A stretch of DNA of 42,657 bases from assembly GCA_021372535.1 (NCBI GenBank), contig JAJFUH010000007.1:1-42657 (forward strand), written 5' to 3'. A program made the translations under genes and the position numbers. This DNA is from a bacterium (lineage in GTDB: Bacteria > Latescibacterota > Latescibacteria > Latescibacterales > Latescibacteraceae). A model generated the notes under the pieces. It was given only the letters and a program-made list of their open reading frames with translations. It was not told the origin of the DNA and ran no database searches. This document shows, in pieces, positions 1 through 9,235 of this stretch (positions are counted from its first letter, which is position 1; each line of letters starts with the position of its first letter).

Positions 1-2
1 AA

Positions 3-743
3 CAGGTTCTTGCGCGCTGCCGTAAGCTCGAGGAATACAAAAGCCCGAGGGAAATGCAGACATCCGGGTTCGATTCAACCTATATTGTCTACCTTTTTGC
101 GCTGCGATCTCTGAACAGGTATGTTCCCCTGCTTTTTCATGTCACCGAGAGTGAACATGCTCATCCCTGGGTTGTCTATGGCATTATCAGGCAGCTTATC
201 GGCGAGCTGAGCACTTTTACCGACCGGATCGACTCGCTGGGGCGATTGATGGATGGAACGCCTCTTCTTCCAAAATACAACCATGATGATTTGCGGTCGT
301 GCTTTGAGGAGGCGCAGACGCTTATCGGCGAGCTTCTGAGTTCCATCACCATCGGCCCGGAAAATATCATTCATCTTATCAGGAAAGATGACCATTTCAA
401 GGCCCAGATACCGGTAGAATCCTTCGAGAGCAGGAATATATTTTACCTGGTCGTCATGACCGCGGAGAAACAGAGCAAGGTGCTTGATGTGATGAAACAC
501 ATCGCCAAGGTCAGCAGTTTCGAGCAGATGCCAACACTGGTCGGAAGGGCGCTGCCCGGTATTTCCCTTGAATACAGCCTGATTCCGCCGCCGGGACTTC
601 CTACCCGTCCCAATGCATTATACTTTAAGCTCGACCAGAGTCATTCCCAGTGGGTCGAGATACAGAAGAGTCAGAATATCTGCCTTTACTGGCAGAAGGC
701 GCCGAAAGATACGAAAGCGGAAATTATCGTATTGCGGAAATAG
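3..743 (+). CDS. tssK: T6SS baseplate protein TssK, C-terminal part
   Basis: TssK is the trimeric baseplate adaptor that links the T6SS baseplate wedges (TssEFG) to the membrane complex (TssJLM). The reading frame is open from base 3, so the 5' part of the gene lies outside the window and 246 residues remain. The visible part has the typical C-terminal TssK pattern: a helix like QVLARCRKLEEYKSP, the segment ALRSLNRYVPLLFHV, then a HPW.VYGIIRQLIGELSTF block. The protein ends with a beta-rich receptor-binding region containing LYFKLDQSH. The stop codon is 15 bases before tssL, which is consistent with one operon. The protein is recognised by family pattern and by its position next to tssL; only the truncation limits confidence. 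Confidence 0.93.
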   Translation, partial: QVLARCRKLEEYKSPREMQTSGFDSTYIVYLFALRSLNRYVPLLFHVTESEHAHPWVVYGIIRQLIGELSTFTDRIDSLGRLMDGTPLLPKYNHDDLRSCFEEAQTLIGELLSSITIGPENIIHLIRKDDHFKAQIPVESFESRNIFYLVVMTAEKQSKVLDVMKHIAKVSSFEQMPTLVGRALPGISLEYSLIPPPGLPTRPNALYFKLDQSHSQWVEIQKSQNICLYWQKAPKDTKAEIIVLRK

Positions 744-758
744 GATGGATAGTATCAG

Positions 759-1412
759 ATGCGACTTGTCGACTGTTATTTTGAACTTTTCTACTATACG
801 CTTTTTATCAACAGCCTGAATTTCAGCCAGCTTACCTATAACAATGTCATAAAACACTATAATGACTTGTTTTCACGTTCGCTTATGACAGCACGGAATG
901 CCGGTTTTTCGCAGGGCGAATGGGGGAAAGGACTTTTTGCCGTAAGCGCCTGGATTGATGAAACGATCCTGTGTTCCGGATGGTCGGGAAGGAATCAGTG
1001 GCAGCGGTATCCGTTACAGATGTGTTTTTTTAAGACAACCATGGCGGGTGAAGAGTTTTTTTCCAGACTTTTCAGGCTTGGGTCTCATGAAAAAAACACC
1101 TTGGAAGTCTATTATTTCTGCCTTGCCCTGGGTTTCAAAGGACAGTACTTCGACCCGAAATACGCCGGAAAGCTCAAAGAACTGAAACAGGCGATCATGA
1201 GTAAATTCTCCGTAAAGGATAAACTCACTTTCTCAAAAGTCTTTTTCCCGGAAGCATATTCGGAAACATACCTGACCAGAAAAGGAAAGAAGGGACCGTT
1301 CGGTTTATCTCTCATCACCCTGTTACTCAGCATACTGCCGCCGATTGTATTTTTCGTTTTATTGTATGTCTTCAAAAATTCCCTGATGAATATGATTATC
1401 CAATACTTATAA
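759..1412 (+). CDS. tssL: T6SS inner-membrane protein TssL (DotU/IcmH family)
   Basis: TssL is one of the inner-membrane subunits of the T6SS envelope complex. This 217-residue protein has the short DotU form: a cytoplasmic helical domain (about residues 1-180) with the conserved AVSAWIDETIL motif at about 62-72, then one C-terminal membrane anchor at about 184-206 (LITLLLSILPPIVFFVLLYV). There is no OmpA-like peptidoglycan-binding extension, so another protein would have to anchor the complex to the cell wall. It starts at an ATG 15 bases after tssK. Family and neighbours agree. A 482-base non-coding stretch follows, which is unusual because tssL and tssM are normally adjacent. Confidence 0.92.
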   Translation: MRLVDCYFELFYYTLFINSLNFSQLTYNNVIKHYNDLFSRSLMTARNAGFSQGEWGKGLFAVSAWIDETILCSGWSGRNQWQRYPLQMCFFKTTMAGEEFFSRLFRLGSHEKNTLEVYYFCLALGFKGQYFDPKYAGKLKELKQAIMSKFSVKDKLTFSKVFFPEAYSETYLTRKGKKGPFGLSLITLLLSILPPIVFFVLLYVFKNSLMNMIIQYL

Positions 1413-1894
1413 AAATCAAACGGTAATGGAGGGCGGTGAAAAAGTATCTTTTTCACATGCCCGATAATGAAATATATTGTTTTGTTGCTGTCAAGGGCAT
1501 GTATATCGGTGGCAGCCCCCCATTTTTTAAAGAACACTTTTTTATATGTTACTTCCTTTGCGTGCCCAAAGGAAGTAACCAAGGAAAGGGGGGCACCCCG
1601 TGAAAAGCCTTTATCCGCGTTCACTGCCTGTTTTTCGGGAATGTGTGAACTCACGAGCCTTCGGTTCGCTCGGACAGCACCCATTCTTTTTCCGAAAACC
1701 GGTTGTGACCCCGGGGCTTTTCAACGGGTTTATAAATTCACAGGATTTAATGGTCTATATTCTATTTATAATCAATGTATTACAATACAATTCATCGTGG
1801 ATTTTGGTAGGTCGCCAGCATGTAAACATGTCCTCGAATTATTAATCGGGGTCCGGCACTTCATACCGACCCTTGACAGCTTGAATTTAACCAT
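1413..1894. repeat. Structured intergenic repeat between tssL and tssM
   Basis: No credible gene lies in these 482 bases. The stretch is built of nested inverted repeats. A perfect 13-bp stem, GTTACTTCCTTTG (1548-1560) with CAAAGGAAGTAAC (1567-1579), has a 6-base loop. Around it are GCCCCCC (1515-1521) with GGGGGGC (1588-1594). Further pairs are ACATGCCC (1455-1462) with GGGCATGT (1495-1502), and TGAAAAGCC (1601-1609) with GGCTTTTCA (1715-1723). The core and the nearby GAACTC..CGGTTCGCTCGGACAGCA segment resemble, from memory, a dispersed intergenic repeat seen in many bacteria that produces spurious ORFs reading SFACPKEVTKER. That resemblance was not checked by search. The element interrupts an otherwise compact operon. 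Confidence 0.7.
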
Positions 1895-1899
1895 ATGAT
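1873..1899 (+). promoter_or_regulatory. Possible promoter for tssM
   Basis: TTGACA at 1873-1878 and TATGAT at 1894-1899 are separated by 15 bases, shorter than the optimal 17. If used, transcription would begin near 1906 and translation would have to start at the ATG at 1934 instead of 1895. The site matters because the repeat upstream could isolate tssM from the tssK-tssL transcript. The evidence is sequence only and the spacing is poor. Confidence 0.25.
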
Positions 1900-4800
1900 G
1901 TTTTTCACCACGCTTAATAAGCAGCAGCATAGTATGATAAAAAATATTTTAAAACTTTTACTGATCGTTCTTCTTATTGCCGTTCTGCTGGCCGGAATCG
2001 CATGGCTGATATTTGTCAGGAACTACCCGTGGTGGGTTGTGCTGTCGGTGGCTCTCGGACTGGCGGGATTGTGGTTCGGGATTCTGTATATCAGGAAAAT
2101 TATTGTCCGGCGCAAGGAAAAGGAATTTGTCCAGCGGGTAATCAGGCAGAACGAGGAAGCTATCGAGACGGCGCCGATTCATGAACAGCAGAATCTCAGG
2201 GCACTTCAGGATAAATGGAAGGAGTCGGTCGACCTCGTCAGGAATTCCTATCTCCGGAAAAAAGGCAATCCTCTGTATGTTCTTCCGTGGTATCTCATGC
2301 TCGGTGAGTCCGGCTCGGGAAAAACCTCGGCGATAAAGAATTCGAACCTCAATTCTCCGATTACCGAAGTCAAGAGAACGGCCGGTATTTCGGTGACAAA
2401 AAATTGCGACTGGTGGTTTTTCGAGGAAGCGATCATTCTCGATACGGCGGGACGGTATACCATTCCCGTCGAAGAAGGGAGGGACCGGGAAGAGTGGGAG
2501 AAATTCCTGACCCTGCTTGCGAAGTACCGTCGCCGCGAACCGATTAACGGTATCATTGTCACCATTGCCGCCGACAAGCTCCTGGAAAAGGATGAGGCGC
2601 TGCTGAGCGACGAGGGCCAGAGTGTCAGGAGACGTATCGACCAGCTGATGCGAACCGTAGGGGCCAGGATTCCCGTGTATGTCATGGTGACGAAAATGGA
2701 CCTTGTTCACGGCATGGTTGAATTCTCGAATCTTCTGCCGGATGCGACTGTCGATCAGGCAATGGGATTTATCAACCAGGAGTGCTCTCCCGAATATAAC
2801 ATAGTGCTCGACTCCGCCATGTCCTCCATATCCGAAAATCTGCGGAACCAGTTATCAATTCTCATCAATCAGGGGAATATCCCCGAGCCCGAAATCTTTC
2901 TCTACACCAGTGGATTCGACCGTATCAAACAGGGACTCCGGTATTTTGTTCAGGGAGTTTTCGATGAAAATCCATACCAGGAAACCCCATTGTTCAGAGG
3001 ACTGTTCTTCTCCAGTGCGATTCAGGAGGAAAAACTCAGGATCGATTCTAAGAGCTTCGGCGTGCCTGACGGCGGCGGGAGCAGTAATCATAGCAATGGT
3101 CTGTTTCTGAAAGACTTTTTTAAAGAAATACTTCCCAATGACCGGTATCTTTTCACCCCGATCCGGGAGCTCATACAATGGCGCCGTGTCACACGGAACA
3201 CGGGGCTCATTGCATGGTTTCTCCTCTGGGCGTGCCTGTGCGGTCTGATGAGTTTCTCTTACATCAATAACCGTATTGCGCTGGATGTCATTTCCAATTA
3301 CAAGCCGCCCGTCATGACCGCAAATACGGCTGATGATATCCGGAGCCTGTACCTGATGAAAAGCAAGCTCGTGGAACTGGAAGAGGCGAACAACCGGTGG
3401 TTTCTGCCCCGCCTGATGTTCCGGGAGAGCTATGTCGCCGAGGTCAGGCTGAAGATACGGTATCTTTCGATGTTCAGGGACAACGTGCTCTACCCGTTCG
3501 ATCAGGAAGTTGTGACCGATATCAAAGCGGCGGGTGAAAATATCGACCGTGACGAGCTTATGAAATATTTCAATTTTCTCATCACACGGATTACTCTTCT
3601 GCAGGAACGCGTGGGTGGCAAGCAGCCGTTGTCGGTCGAAAAGTTCATCGGTATTTCCAGTGCGCTCCTTTGCGAAAAACACCCGGATATTCCTCCTGAA
3701 ACCGCTGCAATGCTGGGGAATAATTATCAGTACTACCTCACATGGAACGAGAATACGGCTGAATTCGAGGCACAGATTGAAAAATTCAGGGGAATACTCG
3801 AGGAAATGCTCGGGAACGATACGAATATCAAGGACATTATTTTTGAATCCATCCCGGTTGAGCCCGATGTGACACTGAATACATTCTGGGAAAACCTGAA
3901 AAGCGACAATGAAAATGAACAGGTGTTTGTCTCCGGAATTTTCACAAACAATACGCAACAGCAGATAGAGCTCTTTTTCAAGGTTCTCGAATCCTCGGTC
4001 ATCAACCAGACTCGTATCCAAGATGAAAAGAAGAAATTCTGGCAGTGGTATCAATCCCAGTTCTACGAGGCATGGCGGGATTTCACCCAACAGTTTTCCC
4101 AGGATATTTCGAATATGGAGACCGGTTCGAATCCCCACCACATGGCCACGGTTATGACGACTGACCAGAATCCCTATTTCATACTTCTCGAACGAATGGC
4201 GTCCGAGTTTTCCAAGGTCAATGTAATAGACAAGGAGCCCCCATGGGTTGAATTCGTACAGCGGATGGATGATATTCGAAAACAGGCGCTGGTTGAAAAG
4301 GAGAAGCAGAAAGGGACGCTCCTCGGTAAAATCGAGAGCAAAAAGGAGACTCTCATACAATCGACACTGGGGAAAGTGGATAAAAAGCGGAGCATGGATG
4401 CCGAGTTGCTGCAGCGGATGGGAACGATATGGGGTGAATACACCGATGCCCTTCAGGCAATTTCTCCGTCGCTCGGGTCGAGAGAGCGGTGCTTTCAGAT
4501 TCTGTCCGAGTTCAATATGTCCCCTTTTGCTCTGGCGGAAAGCAAATATACTCAGCTCCAGAATCTGCTTCAGAACGAAAACGAATTCCCGGTCGTCTGG
4601 AATCTGGTTTTAGGGCCGGAACAATTTCTGGTAGCCTACTGCGCGCAGGAAACCTCGTTTGTGCTGCAGGAACAATGGGAAGAGCAGGTGCTGGGAGGGA
4701 TAACCGGTATCAGCGATGAAAAATTGCCCCTTCTTCTGTTTGACAAAAACCAGGGTATTGTGTGGAAGTACCTGGACACTTCCGGGAAATCATTCATTTC

Positions 4801-5353
4801 GAGGAACAACGACGGATATTATGTCCGCAAGCGGTTCGAAAACCTTATCCGTTTCAGAAGCGATTTTTTCGCGTTCCTCAATAACGGCACCGATACGATA
4901 GCCAATTATCAGCCGGTGTACTATGTCAACATGGAAACTTTGCCCCTCGATGTGAACAGCGAGGCGAAAGAAGCACCATACGGAAGTATCATCACCCTGC
5001 AGAGCTCCGATGGAAATATAGCCCTGAACAACTATAATTATCCGCAGAAACAGACATTCGCATGGTCCAGCGAGAAGTGCGGTGATGTTACGGTCAATAT
5101 ACTTCTTCAGAATACAACCCTGACGAAAACGTACGATGGGAAAATGGGTTTCCCAAAATTTCTCAGGGATTTCAGGAGCGGCAACTGTACATTCAAGACC
5201 GGGGAGTTTCCCGATTATGCTGACCAGCTTCAGAAGACGGGAATTACATGGATACGTCTCGCCTATAAGATAACAGGCGCCACACCGGTTATTGAGCTGC
5301 TCAATAAATCCGTTACCGAAGTACCAAAGCAAATCATTGTGACAAATCAATAG
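1895..5353 (+). CDS. tssM: T6SS inner-membrane protein TssM (IcmF family)
   Basis: TssM is the large membrane-complex subunit that spans the inner membrane and reaches the outer-membrane lipoprotein TssJ. The 1152-residue length is normal. Two N-terminal membrane segments lie at about 18-40 and 47-66. A cytoplasmic NTPase-like domain carries a Walker A motif GESGSGKT at 137-144 and DTAG at 183-186. A third membrane segment at about 438-460 is followed by a long periplasmic region with the C-terminal IcmF beta domain. Two starts are possible: ATG 1895 and ATG 1934 (MIKNILKLLLIV). Neither has a clear ribosome-binding site. Starting at 1934 would put the first membrane helix right at the N terminus, as is usual in the family. 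The stop is 15 bases before tssA. Confidence 0.95.
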   Translation: MMFFTTLNKQQHSMIKNILKLLLIVLLIAVLLAGIAWLIFVRNYPWWVVLSVALGLAGLWFGILYIRKIIVRRKEKEFVQRVIRQNEEAIETAPIHEQQNLRALQDKWKESVDLVRNSYLRKKGNPLYVLPWYLMLGESGSGKTSAIKNSNLNSPITEVKRTAGISVTKNCDWWFFEEAIILDTAGRYTIPVEEGRDREEWEKFLTLLAKYRRREPINGIIVTIAADKLLEKDEALLSDEGQSVRRRIDQLMRTVGARIPVYVMVTKMDLVHGMVEFSNLLPDATVDQAMGFINQECSPEYNIVLDSAMSSISENLRNQLSILINQGNIPEPEIFLYTSGFDRIKQGLRYFVQGVFDENPYQETPLFRGLFFSSAIQEEKLRIDSKSFGVPDGGGSSNHSNGLFLKDFFKEILPNDRYLFTPIRELIQWRRVTRNTGLIAWFLLWACLCGLMSFSYINNRIALDVISNYKPPVMTANTADDIRSLYLMKSKLVELEEANNRWFLPRLMFRESYVAEVRLKIRYLSMFRDNVLYPFDQEVVTDIKAAGENIDRDELMKYFNFLITRITLLQERVGGKQPLSVEKFIGISSALLCEKHPDIPPETAAMLGNNYQYYLTWNENTAEFEAQIEKFRGILEEMLGNDTNIKDIIFESIPVEPDVTLNTFWENLKSDNENEQVFVSGIFTNNTQQQIELFFKVLESSVINQTRIQDEKKKFWQWYQSQFYEAWRDFTQQFSQDISNMETGSNPHHMATVMTTDQNPYFILLERMASEFSKVNVIDKEPPWVEFVQRMDDIRKQALVEKEKQKGTLLGKIESKKETLIQSTLGKVDKKRSMDAELLQRMGTIWGEYTDALQAISPSLGSRERCFQILSEFNMSPFALAESKYTQLQNLLQNENEFPVVWNLVLGPEQFLVAYCAQETSFVLQEQWEEQVLGGITGISDEKLPLLLFDKNQGIVWKYLDTSGKSFISRNNDGYYVRKRFENLIRFRSDFFAFLNNGTDTIANYQPVYYVNMETLPLDVNSEAKEAPYGSIITLQSSDGNIALNNYNYPQKQTFAWSSEKCGDVTVNILLQNTTLTKTYDGKMGFPKFLRDFRSGNCTFKTGEFPDYADQLQKTGITWIRLAYKITGATPVIELLNKSVTEVPKQIIVTNQ

Positions 5354-5368
5354 AATGGGAAGTCAATT

Positions 5369-6940
5369 ATGGAATTAGCTGAACTGGGTAAACAACCTAT
5401 ACCCGGCGCAAACCCCGTCGGAGAAGATGCTCGTTTCGAGCCGGAGTTCGAGGAGCTGGATGGCGAGCTGGGGAAGCTTTCTTCGCCGACCGCATCGGGA
5501 GCGGTCGATTGGGCGAAGGTGGTAAGCCTTTCGACAAAGATATTGGCCGAAAAATCGAAAAATTTAACCGTTGCCACATACCTTTGTATCGGTCTTATGC
5601 AGACGGAAAAGTTAAGCGGGCTTGCCGGCGGGGTTCATGTACTGAGGGATATGATCGAGAATTTCTGGGAGAACATGTATCCTCCGGTAAAGCGCATGAG
5701 GGGGAGGGTGAACGCCTTTGTGTGGTGGCATGAGCGGATAGATGCCAGAATACCCGAATTCACCGCCGAAACATGGCCGAAGGAAAAAAAGGAAGCTTTC
5801 ACCGGTGATCTCTCCTTTATCGATTCCTTTCTCAGTGAAAAAACCGAGGATGCGCCTGTTCTGAGGAGCATGATTGAACATATTACCGGATTGATAGATA
5901 TTGAGCCGGAACCTGCGCCTGCGCCTGCCGGAACAGAGCCCACCGCAGAGCCCACCGCAGCGGGCGCCGAAGCCCCCGCCGGAACACCACCCGCAAAGCC
6001 TGCGGCTAAACCTGCGCCTGCTCCCGCATCCCCGCCCGAGGGCGCCGATGCGGATGGGGATAAACTCCTGAGGCAGGGTTTCGATATCCTCGGGAGAGCA
6101 TCGACGCTCCTGCTGAAGAAGGAGCCGATAAGTATCGTTCCGTTTCGCCTCAACCGTATCAGTATCTGGCTGCCTGTCCAGAAGTTGCCGCCTGCTACCG
6201 ACGGTCAGACCATGATACCCCCGCCGGAAGAACAGGTGATTTCTTCGCTGAAAAGTCTCTACCAGTCCAGAAACTGGCGTGAACTCATGCTCGCGTCGGA
6301 AGGGCTCGTCCGCCAGTATCCCTTCTGGTTTGATCTCAGCAGGTTTGTCGCCGAGTCGCTCGAACAGTTACGGTATTCCCCTATCGGCGAGACGGTGGCC
6401 CGTGAGACGGCGGATTTCACGAAACGGCTGCCCGGAATTGAAAAGATGGCCTTTTCCGATGGTACTCCGTTTGCCGATGATGAAACGAAGGAGTGGCTGA
6501 AAGCGGCGGCCCAGTCAGGCGGTGGAAGCGGCTCTTTCTCGTCCGCGGGATCGGGGATCGAGCAGCTCGTCGAGAACGAGATCGCCGAAGCGCAAAAACT
6601 GATTATGGATAATAAGATGAATGCAGCCCTGGGCACTTTTATCGGCAAGGTCAATCAGGCATCGTCCGTCCGTGAACGGTTATTATGGAAAATCGGTTTA
6701 TGCAAGCTGCTCTCGCGTGTCAAAAAACCGCAGCTCGTCGTTCCCTATATTCAGGAGATTCTCAGTATAATCGACGAGTACAAAATCGAGCGGTGGGAAC
6801 CTGTGCTTGCAGTGGAGGGACTCACCCTCGCGCTGTCAGGATTGCGGCTCCAGGGTGAAAAAAAGGATGATGAGCTGATCGAGAAGGTGTTGAATCGTAT
6901 TTCGGCCCTTGATCCGGCGAGGGCTATTGAACTATTGTAA
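5369..6940 (+). CDS. tssA: T6SS cap/assembly protein TssA (ImpA N-terminal family)
   Basis: TssA proteins guide baseplate assembly and tail-sheath polymerisation. This 523-residue protein has an ImpA-N domain at about 10-130 (P.PGANPVGED near the start, and VHVLRDMIENFWENMYP). A linker rich in Ala, Pro and Glu follows at about 175-225, then a helical middle domain and a C-terminal VasJ-like region. It starts at an ATG 15 bases after tssM. The linker and C-terminal type place it among the long TssA proteins; which functional subclass applies cannot be judged from sequence. After its stop comes a 184-base gap holding a plausible promoter for tssB. Confidence 0.88.
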   Translation: MELAELGKQPIPGANPVGEDARFEPEFEELDGELGKLSSPTASGAVDWAKVVSLSTKILAEKSKNLTVATYLCIGLMQTEKLSGLAGGVHVLRDMIENFWENMYPPVKRMRGRVNAFVWWHERIDARIPEFTAETWPKEKKEAFTGDLSFIDSFLSEKTEDAPVLRSMIEHITGLIDIEPEPAPAPAGTEPTAEPTAAGAEAPAGTPPAKPAAKPAPAPASPPEGADADGDKLLRQGFDILGRASTLLLKKEPISIVPFRLNRISIWLPVQKLPPATDGQTMIPPPEEQVISSLKSLYQSRNWRELMLASEGLVRQYPFWFDLSRFVAESLEQLRYSPIGETVARETADFTKRLPGIEKMAFSDGTPFADDETKEWLKAAAQSGGGSGSFSSAGSGIEQLVENEIAEAQKLIMDNKMNAALGTFIGKVNQASSVRERLLWKIGLCKLLSRVKKPQLVVPYIQEILSIIDEYKIERWEPVLAVEGLTLALSGLRLQGEKKDDELIEKVLNRISALDPARAIELL

Positions 6941-6965
6941 TAAGCGTGAGGTTGTGATAATTGTC

Positions 6966-6994
6966 TTGACTATTGGAGGGTAAAAAGGTTTAAT
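6966..6994 (+). promoter_or_regulatory. Candidate sigma-70-type promoter upstream of tssB
   Basis: TTGACT (6966-6971) and TTTAAT (6989-6994) are separated by exactly 17 bases. The site sits in the only large gap between tssA and tssB, about 130 bases before the tssB start. The same two hexamers with the same spacing occur upstream of the convergent chemosensory operon at 37024-37052. The prediction rests on sequence alone. Confidence 0.4.
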
Positions 6995-7124
6995 TGATAG
7001 TATTCATGGGTGAAAATAAGTGAATTCCATGCAGATGAGCATTTAATCCGTTTCGTGCCTGTCCCAGGGCTATGGATAGAGGATTTGACAATAATGTTTT
7101 CCCCAAAAGTGAAGGAGGTTTAGG

Positions 7125-7610
7125 ATGGCGAAAGAAGGTTCTGTCGCCCCGAAGGAACGTGTTAATATTGTATACCGTCCGGCAACCGGCGATGCGCAGC
7201 AAGAGGTCGAGCTCCCTCTGAAAGTACTCGTTATGGGTGATTTCACGATGCGGGCGGACAGTACGCCTCTCGAAGACCGTAAACCTGTCAATATCGACAA
7301 GGATAACTTCAATGATGTGCTGAAGGGGCAGGATGTCAAGCTCGAGACTGTCGTTGATGACACCCTGTCTGGCCAGGAGGACGCGAAACTGTCGGTTAAT
7401 CTCGATTTCAAGAGCATGAAAGACTTCGAGCCGGATGCCATTATTCAGAAAGTCCCCGAACTGAAGAAGCTTGTCGAACTACGTGAAGCACTCAAGGCGT
7501 TGAAAGGGCCGCTTGGAAATGTGCCTGATTTCAGGAAGAAGATACAGGAGCTGGTCCAGGATGAAGGCGCAAGAGCACGTCTCTTAAAAGAACTTGGAAT
7601 TGAAGGATAA
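7125..7610 (+). CDS. tssB: T6SS sheath small subunit TssB (VipA)
   Basis: TssB and TssC form the contractile sheath around the Hcp tube. The protein has 161 residues, the normal size, and carries the TssB pattern: an N-terminal PKERVNIVYRP segment, the beta strand LPLKVLVMGDFT at about 32-43, the NIDKDNFNDVLKG block, and a central L.V.LDFKSMKDFEPD motif at about 93-107. A strong ribosome-binding site AAGGAGG (7112-7118) lies 6 bases before the ATG. The stop is 11 bases before tssC, so the two are translated from the same transcript as in most T6SS loci. Confidence 0.96.
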   Translation: MAKEGSVAPKERVNIVYRPATGDAQQEVELPLKVLVMGDFTMRADSTPLEDRKPVNIDKDNFNDVLKGQDVKLETVVDDTLSGQEDAKLSVNLDFKSMKDFEPDAIIQKVPELKKLVELREALKALKGPLGNVPDFRKKIQELVQDEGARARLLKELGIEG

Positions 7611-7621
7611 GGAGAGCGGTA

Positions 7622-9112
7622 ATGGCTGATGAGGAAAAACAGGCCCAGGCAGCGCCCGAGGCACAAGCTGCCGCAGGAGAGGGAACACTCCTTGATGAAA
7701 TTCTGCAGGCGACCAAGCTGCGGCCCTCTGATGAGGCCTATGCAGTCACCAAGCAGGGCGTCCAGGCTTTCATCGACGAACTGATGAAACCCGGCCGTGA
7801 ATCGGTACGGATTTCAGCCGGTCTTGTGGACGAGATGATCGCAAACATCGACCAGAAAATGAGCAGGCAGATGGATGCGATTCTGCATAATGACGAATTC
7901 AAGAAGCTCGAATCGGCCTGGCGGTCACTGAAATTCCTGGTTGACAAGACCGATTTCAGGGAGAATACGAAAATCGAGATTCTCAATGTCAACAAGCAGG
8001 ATCTGTTCGATGATTTCGAGGATGCGCCTGAAATTGTCAAATCAGGGCTGTACAAAACCGCCTATACTGCCGAATACGGTCAGTTCGGCGGCAAGCCTTA
8101 CGGGCTCATGGTCGGGAATTACGAGTTCGGGCCGGGCGCTCAGGACATCAAGCTGCTCCAGCATCTTGCGAGCGTTTCGACGATGTCTCATGCGCCGTTT
8201 GTGGCGTCCGCAGGCCCGCAGTTTTTCGGGCTTGAGGAATTCAACGGTCTTCCGAATCTGAAAGACCTTAAATCGATCTTTGAAATGCCCCAGTATACGA
8301 AATGGCAGGGATTCCGCGAGTCCGAAGATGCCAGAAATATCGGTCTGACGCTCCCGCATTTCCTGCTCCGTGTACCTTACGGTCAGGATACCATTCCGGC
8401 AAAGAGCTTCAACTACAAGGAAGAAGCCTCCACCGGGAATAAAGCGTATCTCTGGGGAAATGCTGCGTTCGCGTTTGCGTCGAGGATTACCGACAGCTTT
8501 GCGAAATATCGGATGAGCTCGAATATTATCGGACCCCAGGGCGGTGGAGCCGTTGAAGACCTGCCGGTCTACAATTTCGAGTCGATGGGAGAGCTGCAGA
8601 CGAAAATCCCGACCGAAGTGCTCATTTCCGAGCGGAAAGAGTACGAGCTTGCCGAGGAAGGCTTCATAGCGCTCACCATGAGGAAGGGAAGCGATAATGC
8701 AGCATTCTTCTCCGCGAATTCGTGCCAGAAGGCAAAGAACTTCGGTAATACCGCTGAAGGCAAACAGGCAGAGCTGAACTATAAGCTGGGCACTCAGCTG
8801 CCGTATAATTTCGTGGTCAGCCGGCTTGCCCATTATCTGAAAGTTCTCCAGCGCGAAAATATCGGAAGCTGGAAGACACGGGTCGATCTGGAGACAGAAT
8901 TGAACAAGTGGATTTCCCAATATGTCTCCGATCAGGAAAATCCGTCGCCCGGTGTCCGAAGCCGTCGGCCGCTGAGGAAGGCCCAGATCGAAGTATCGGA
9001 TGTCGAGGGTGAACCCGGCTGGTACCGTGTTTCCATGAAGGTGCAGCCTCATTTCAAGTATATGGGCGCATCCTTTACTCTTTCGCTTGTCGGTAAACTT
9101 GACAAGTCGTAA
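7622..9112 (+). CDS. tssC: T6SS sheath large subunit TssC (VipB)
   Basis: TssC is the main contractile sheath protein and the substrate remodelled by ClpV. The 496-residue length is typical. Recognisable blocks are W.SLKFLVDKTDF at about 100-110, the YGLMVGNYEFGP segment near 160-170, HAPFVASAGPQFFGL at about 190-204, and the C-terminal VSDVEGEPGWYRVSMKVQPH followed by a FTLSLVGKLDK end. The first 20 residues are rich in Ala, Gln and Glu; in this family the N-terminal helix is the ClpV contact. A ribosome-binding site AAGGAGAG precedes the ATG. A 123-base spacer follows before hcp. Confidence 0.97.
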   Translation: MADEEKQAQAAPEAQAAAGEGTLLDEILQATKLRPSDEAYAVTKQGVQAFIDELMKPGRESVRISAGLVDEMIANIDQKMSRQMDAILHNDEFKKLESAWRSLKFLVDKTDFRENTKIEILNVNKQDLFDDFEDAPEIVKSGLYKTAYTAEYGQFGGKPYGLMVGNYEFGPGAQDIKLLQHLASVSTMSHAPFVASAGPQFFGLEEFNGLPNLKDLKSIFEMPQYTKWQGFRESEDARNIGLTLPHFLLRVPYGQDTIPAKSFNYKEEASTGNKAYLWGNAAFAFASRITDSFAKYRMSSNIIGPQGGGAVEDLPVYNFESMGELQTKIPTEVLISERKEYELAEEGFIALTMRKGSDNAAFFSANSCQKAKNFGNTAEGKQAELNYKLGTQLPYNFVVSRLAHYLKVLQRENIGSWKTRVDLETELNKWISQYVSDQENPSPGVRSRRPLRKAQIEVSDVEGEPGWYRVSMKVQPHFKYMGASFTLSLVGKLDKS

Positions 9113-9161
9113 TCGATCCGTTTGGTATAAAAGGTTTATAAATCATTCGGACACAAAAAGA

Positions 9162-9204
9162 TTCTTCAAGTGAAGCCGGTGTGAATACAGCTCCTGTTGA
9201 AGAA
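9162..9204 (+). promoter_or_regulatory. Inverted repeat in the hcp leader
   Basis: TTCTTCAA (9162-9169) pairs perfectly with TTGAAGAA (9197-9204) across 27 bases. It lies just before the hcp ribosome-binding site GGAGG (9225-9229). It could be an mRNA-stabilising or translation-modulating hairpin, but no T-run follows, so it is not a terminator. The role is unknown. Confidence 0.3.
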
Positions 9205-9235
9205 CGGACAAAACACTTTACAATGGAGGTTTTCC

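Noticed and set aside
1112-1684. A 190-residue minus-strand frame overlapping tssL and the repeat
   Set aside because: It crosses both a real gene and the repeat, and has no plausible product.
1467-1898. A 143-residue open frame in the tssL-tssM gap
   Set aside because: Its product (YVTSFACPKEVTKER type) is the familiar spurious translation of an intergenic repeat; the DNA is better explained by the nested inverted repeats.
2855-4360. A 501-residue open frame on the minus strand across tssM
   Set aside because: Antisense shadow of tssM; no domain or start signal.
8042-9052. A 336-residue open frame on the minus strand across tssC
   Set aside because: Antisense shadow of tssC without family match or ribosome-binding site.
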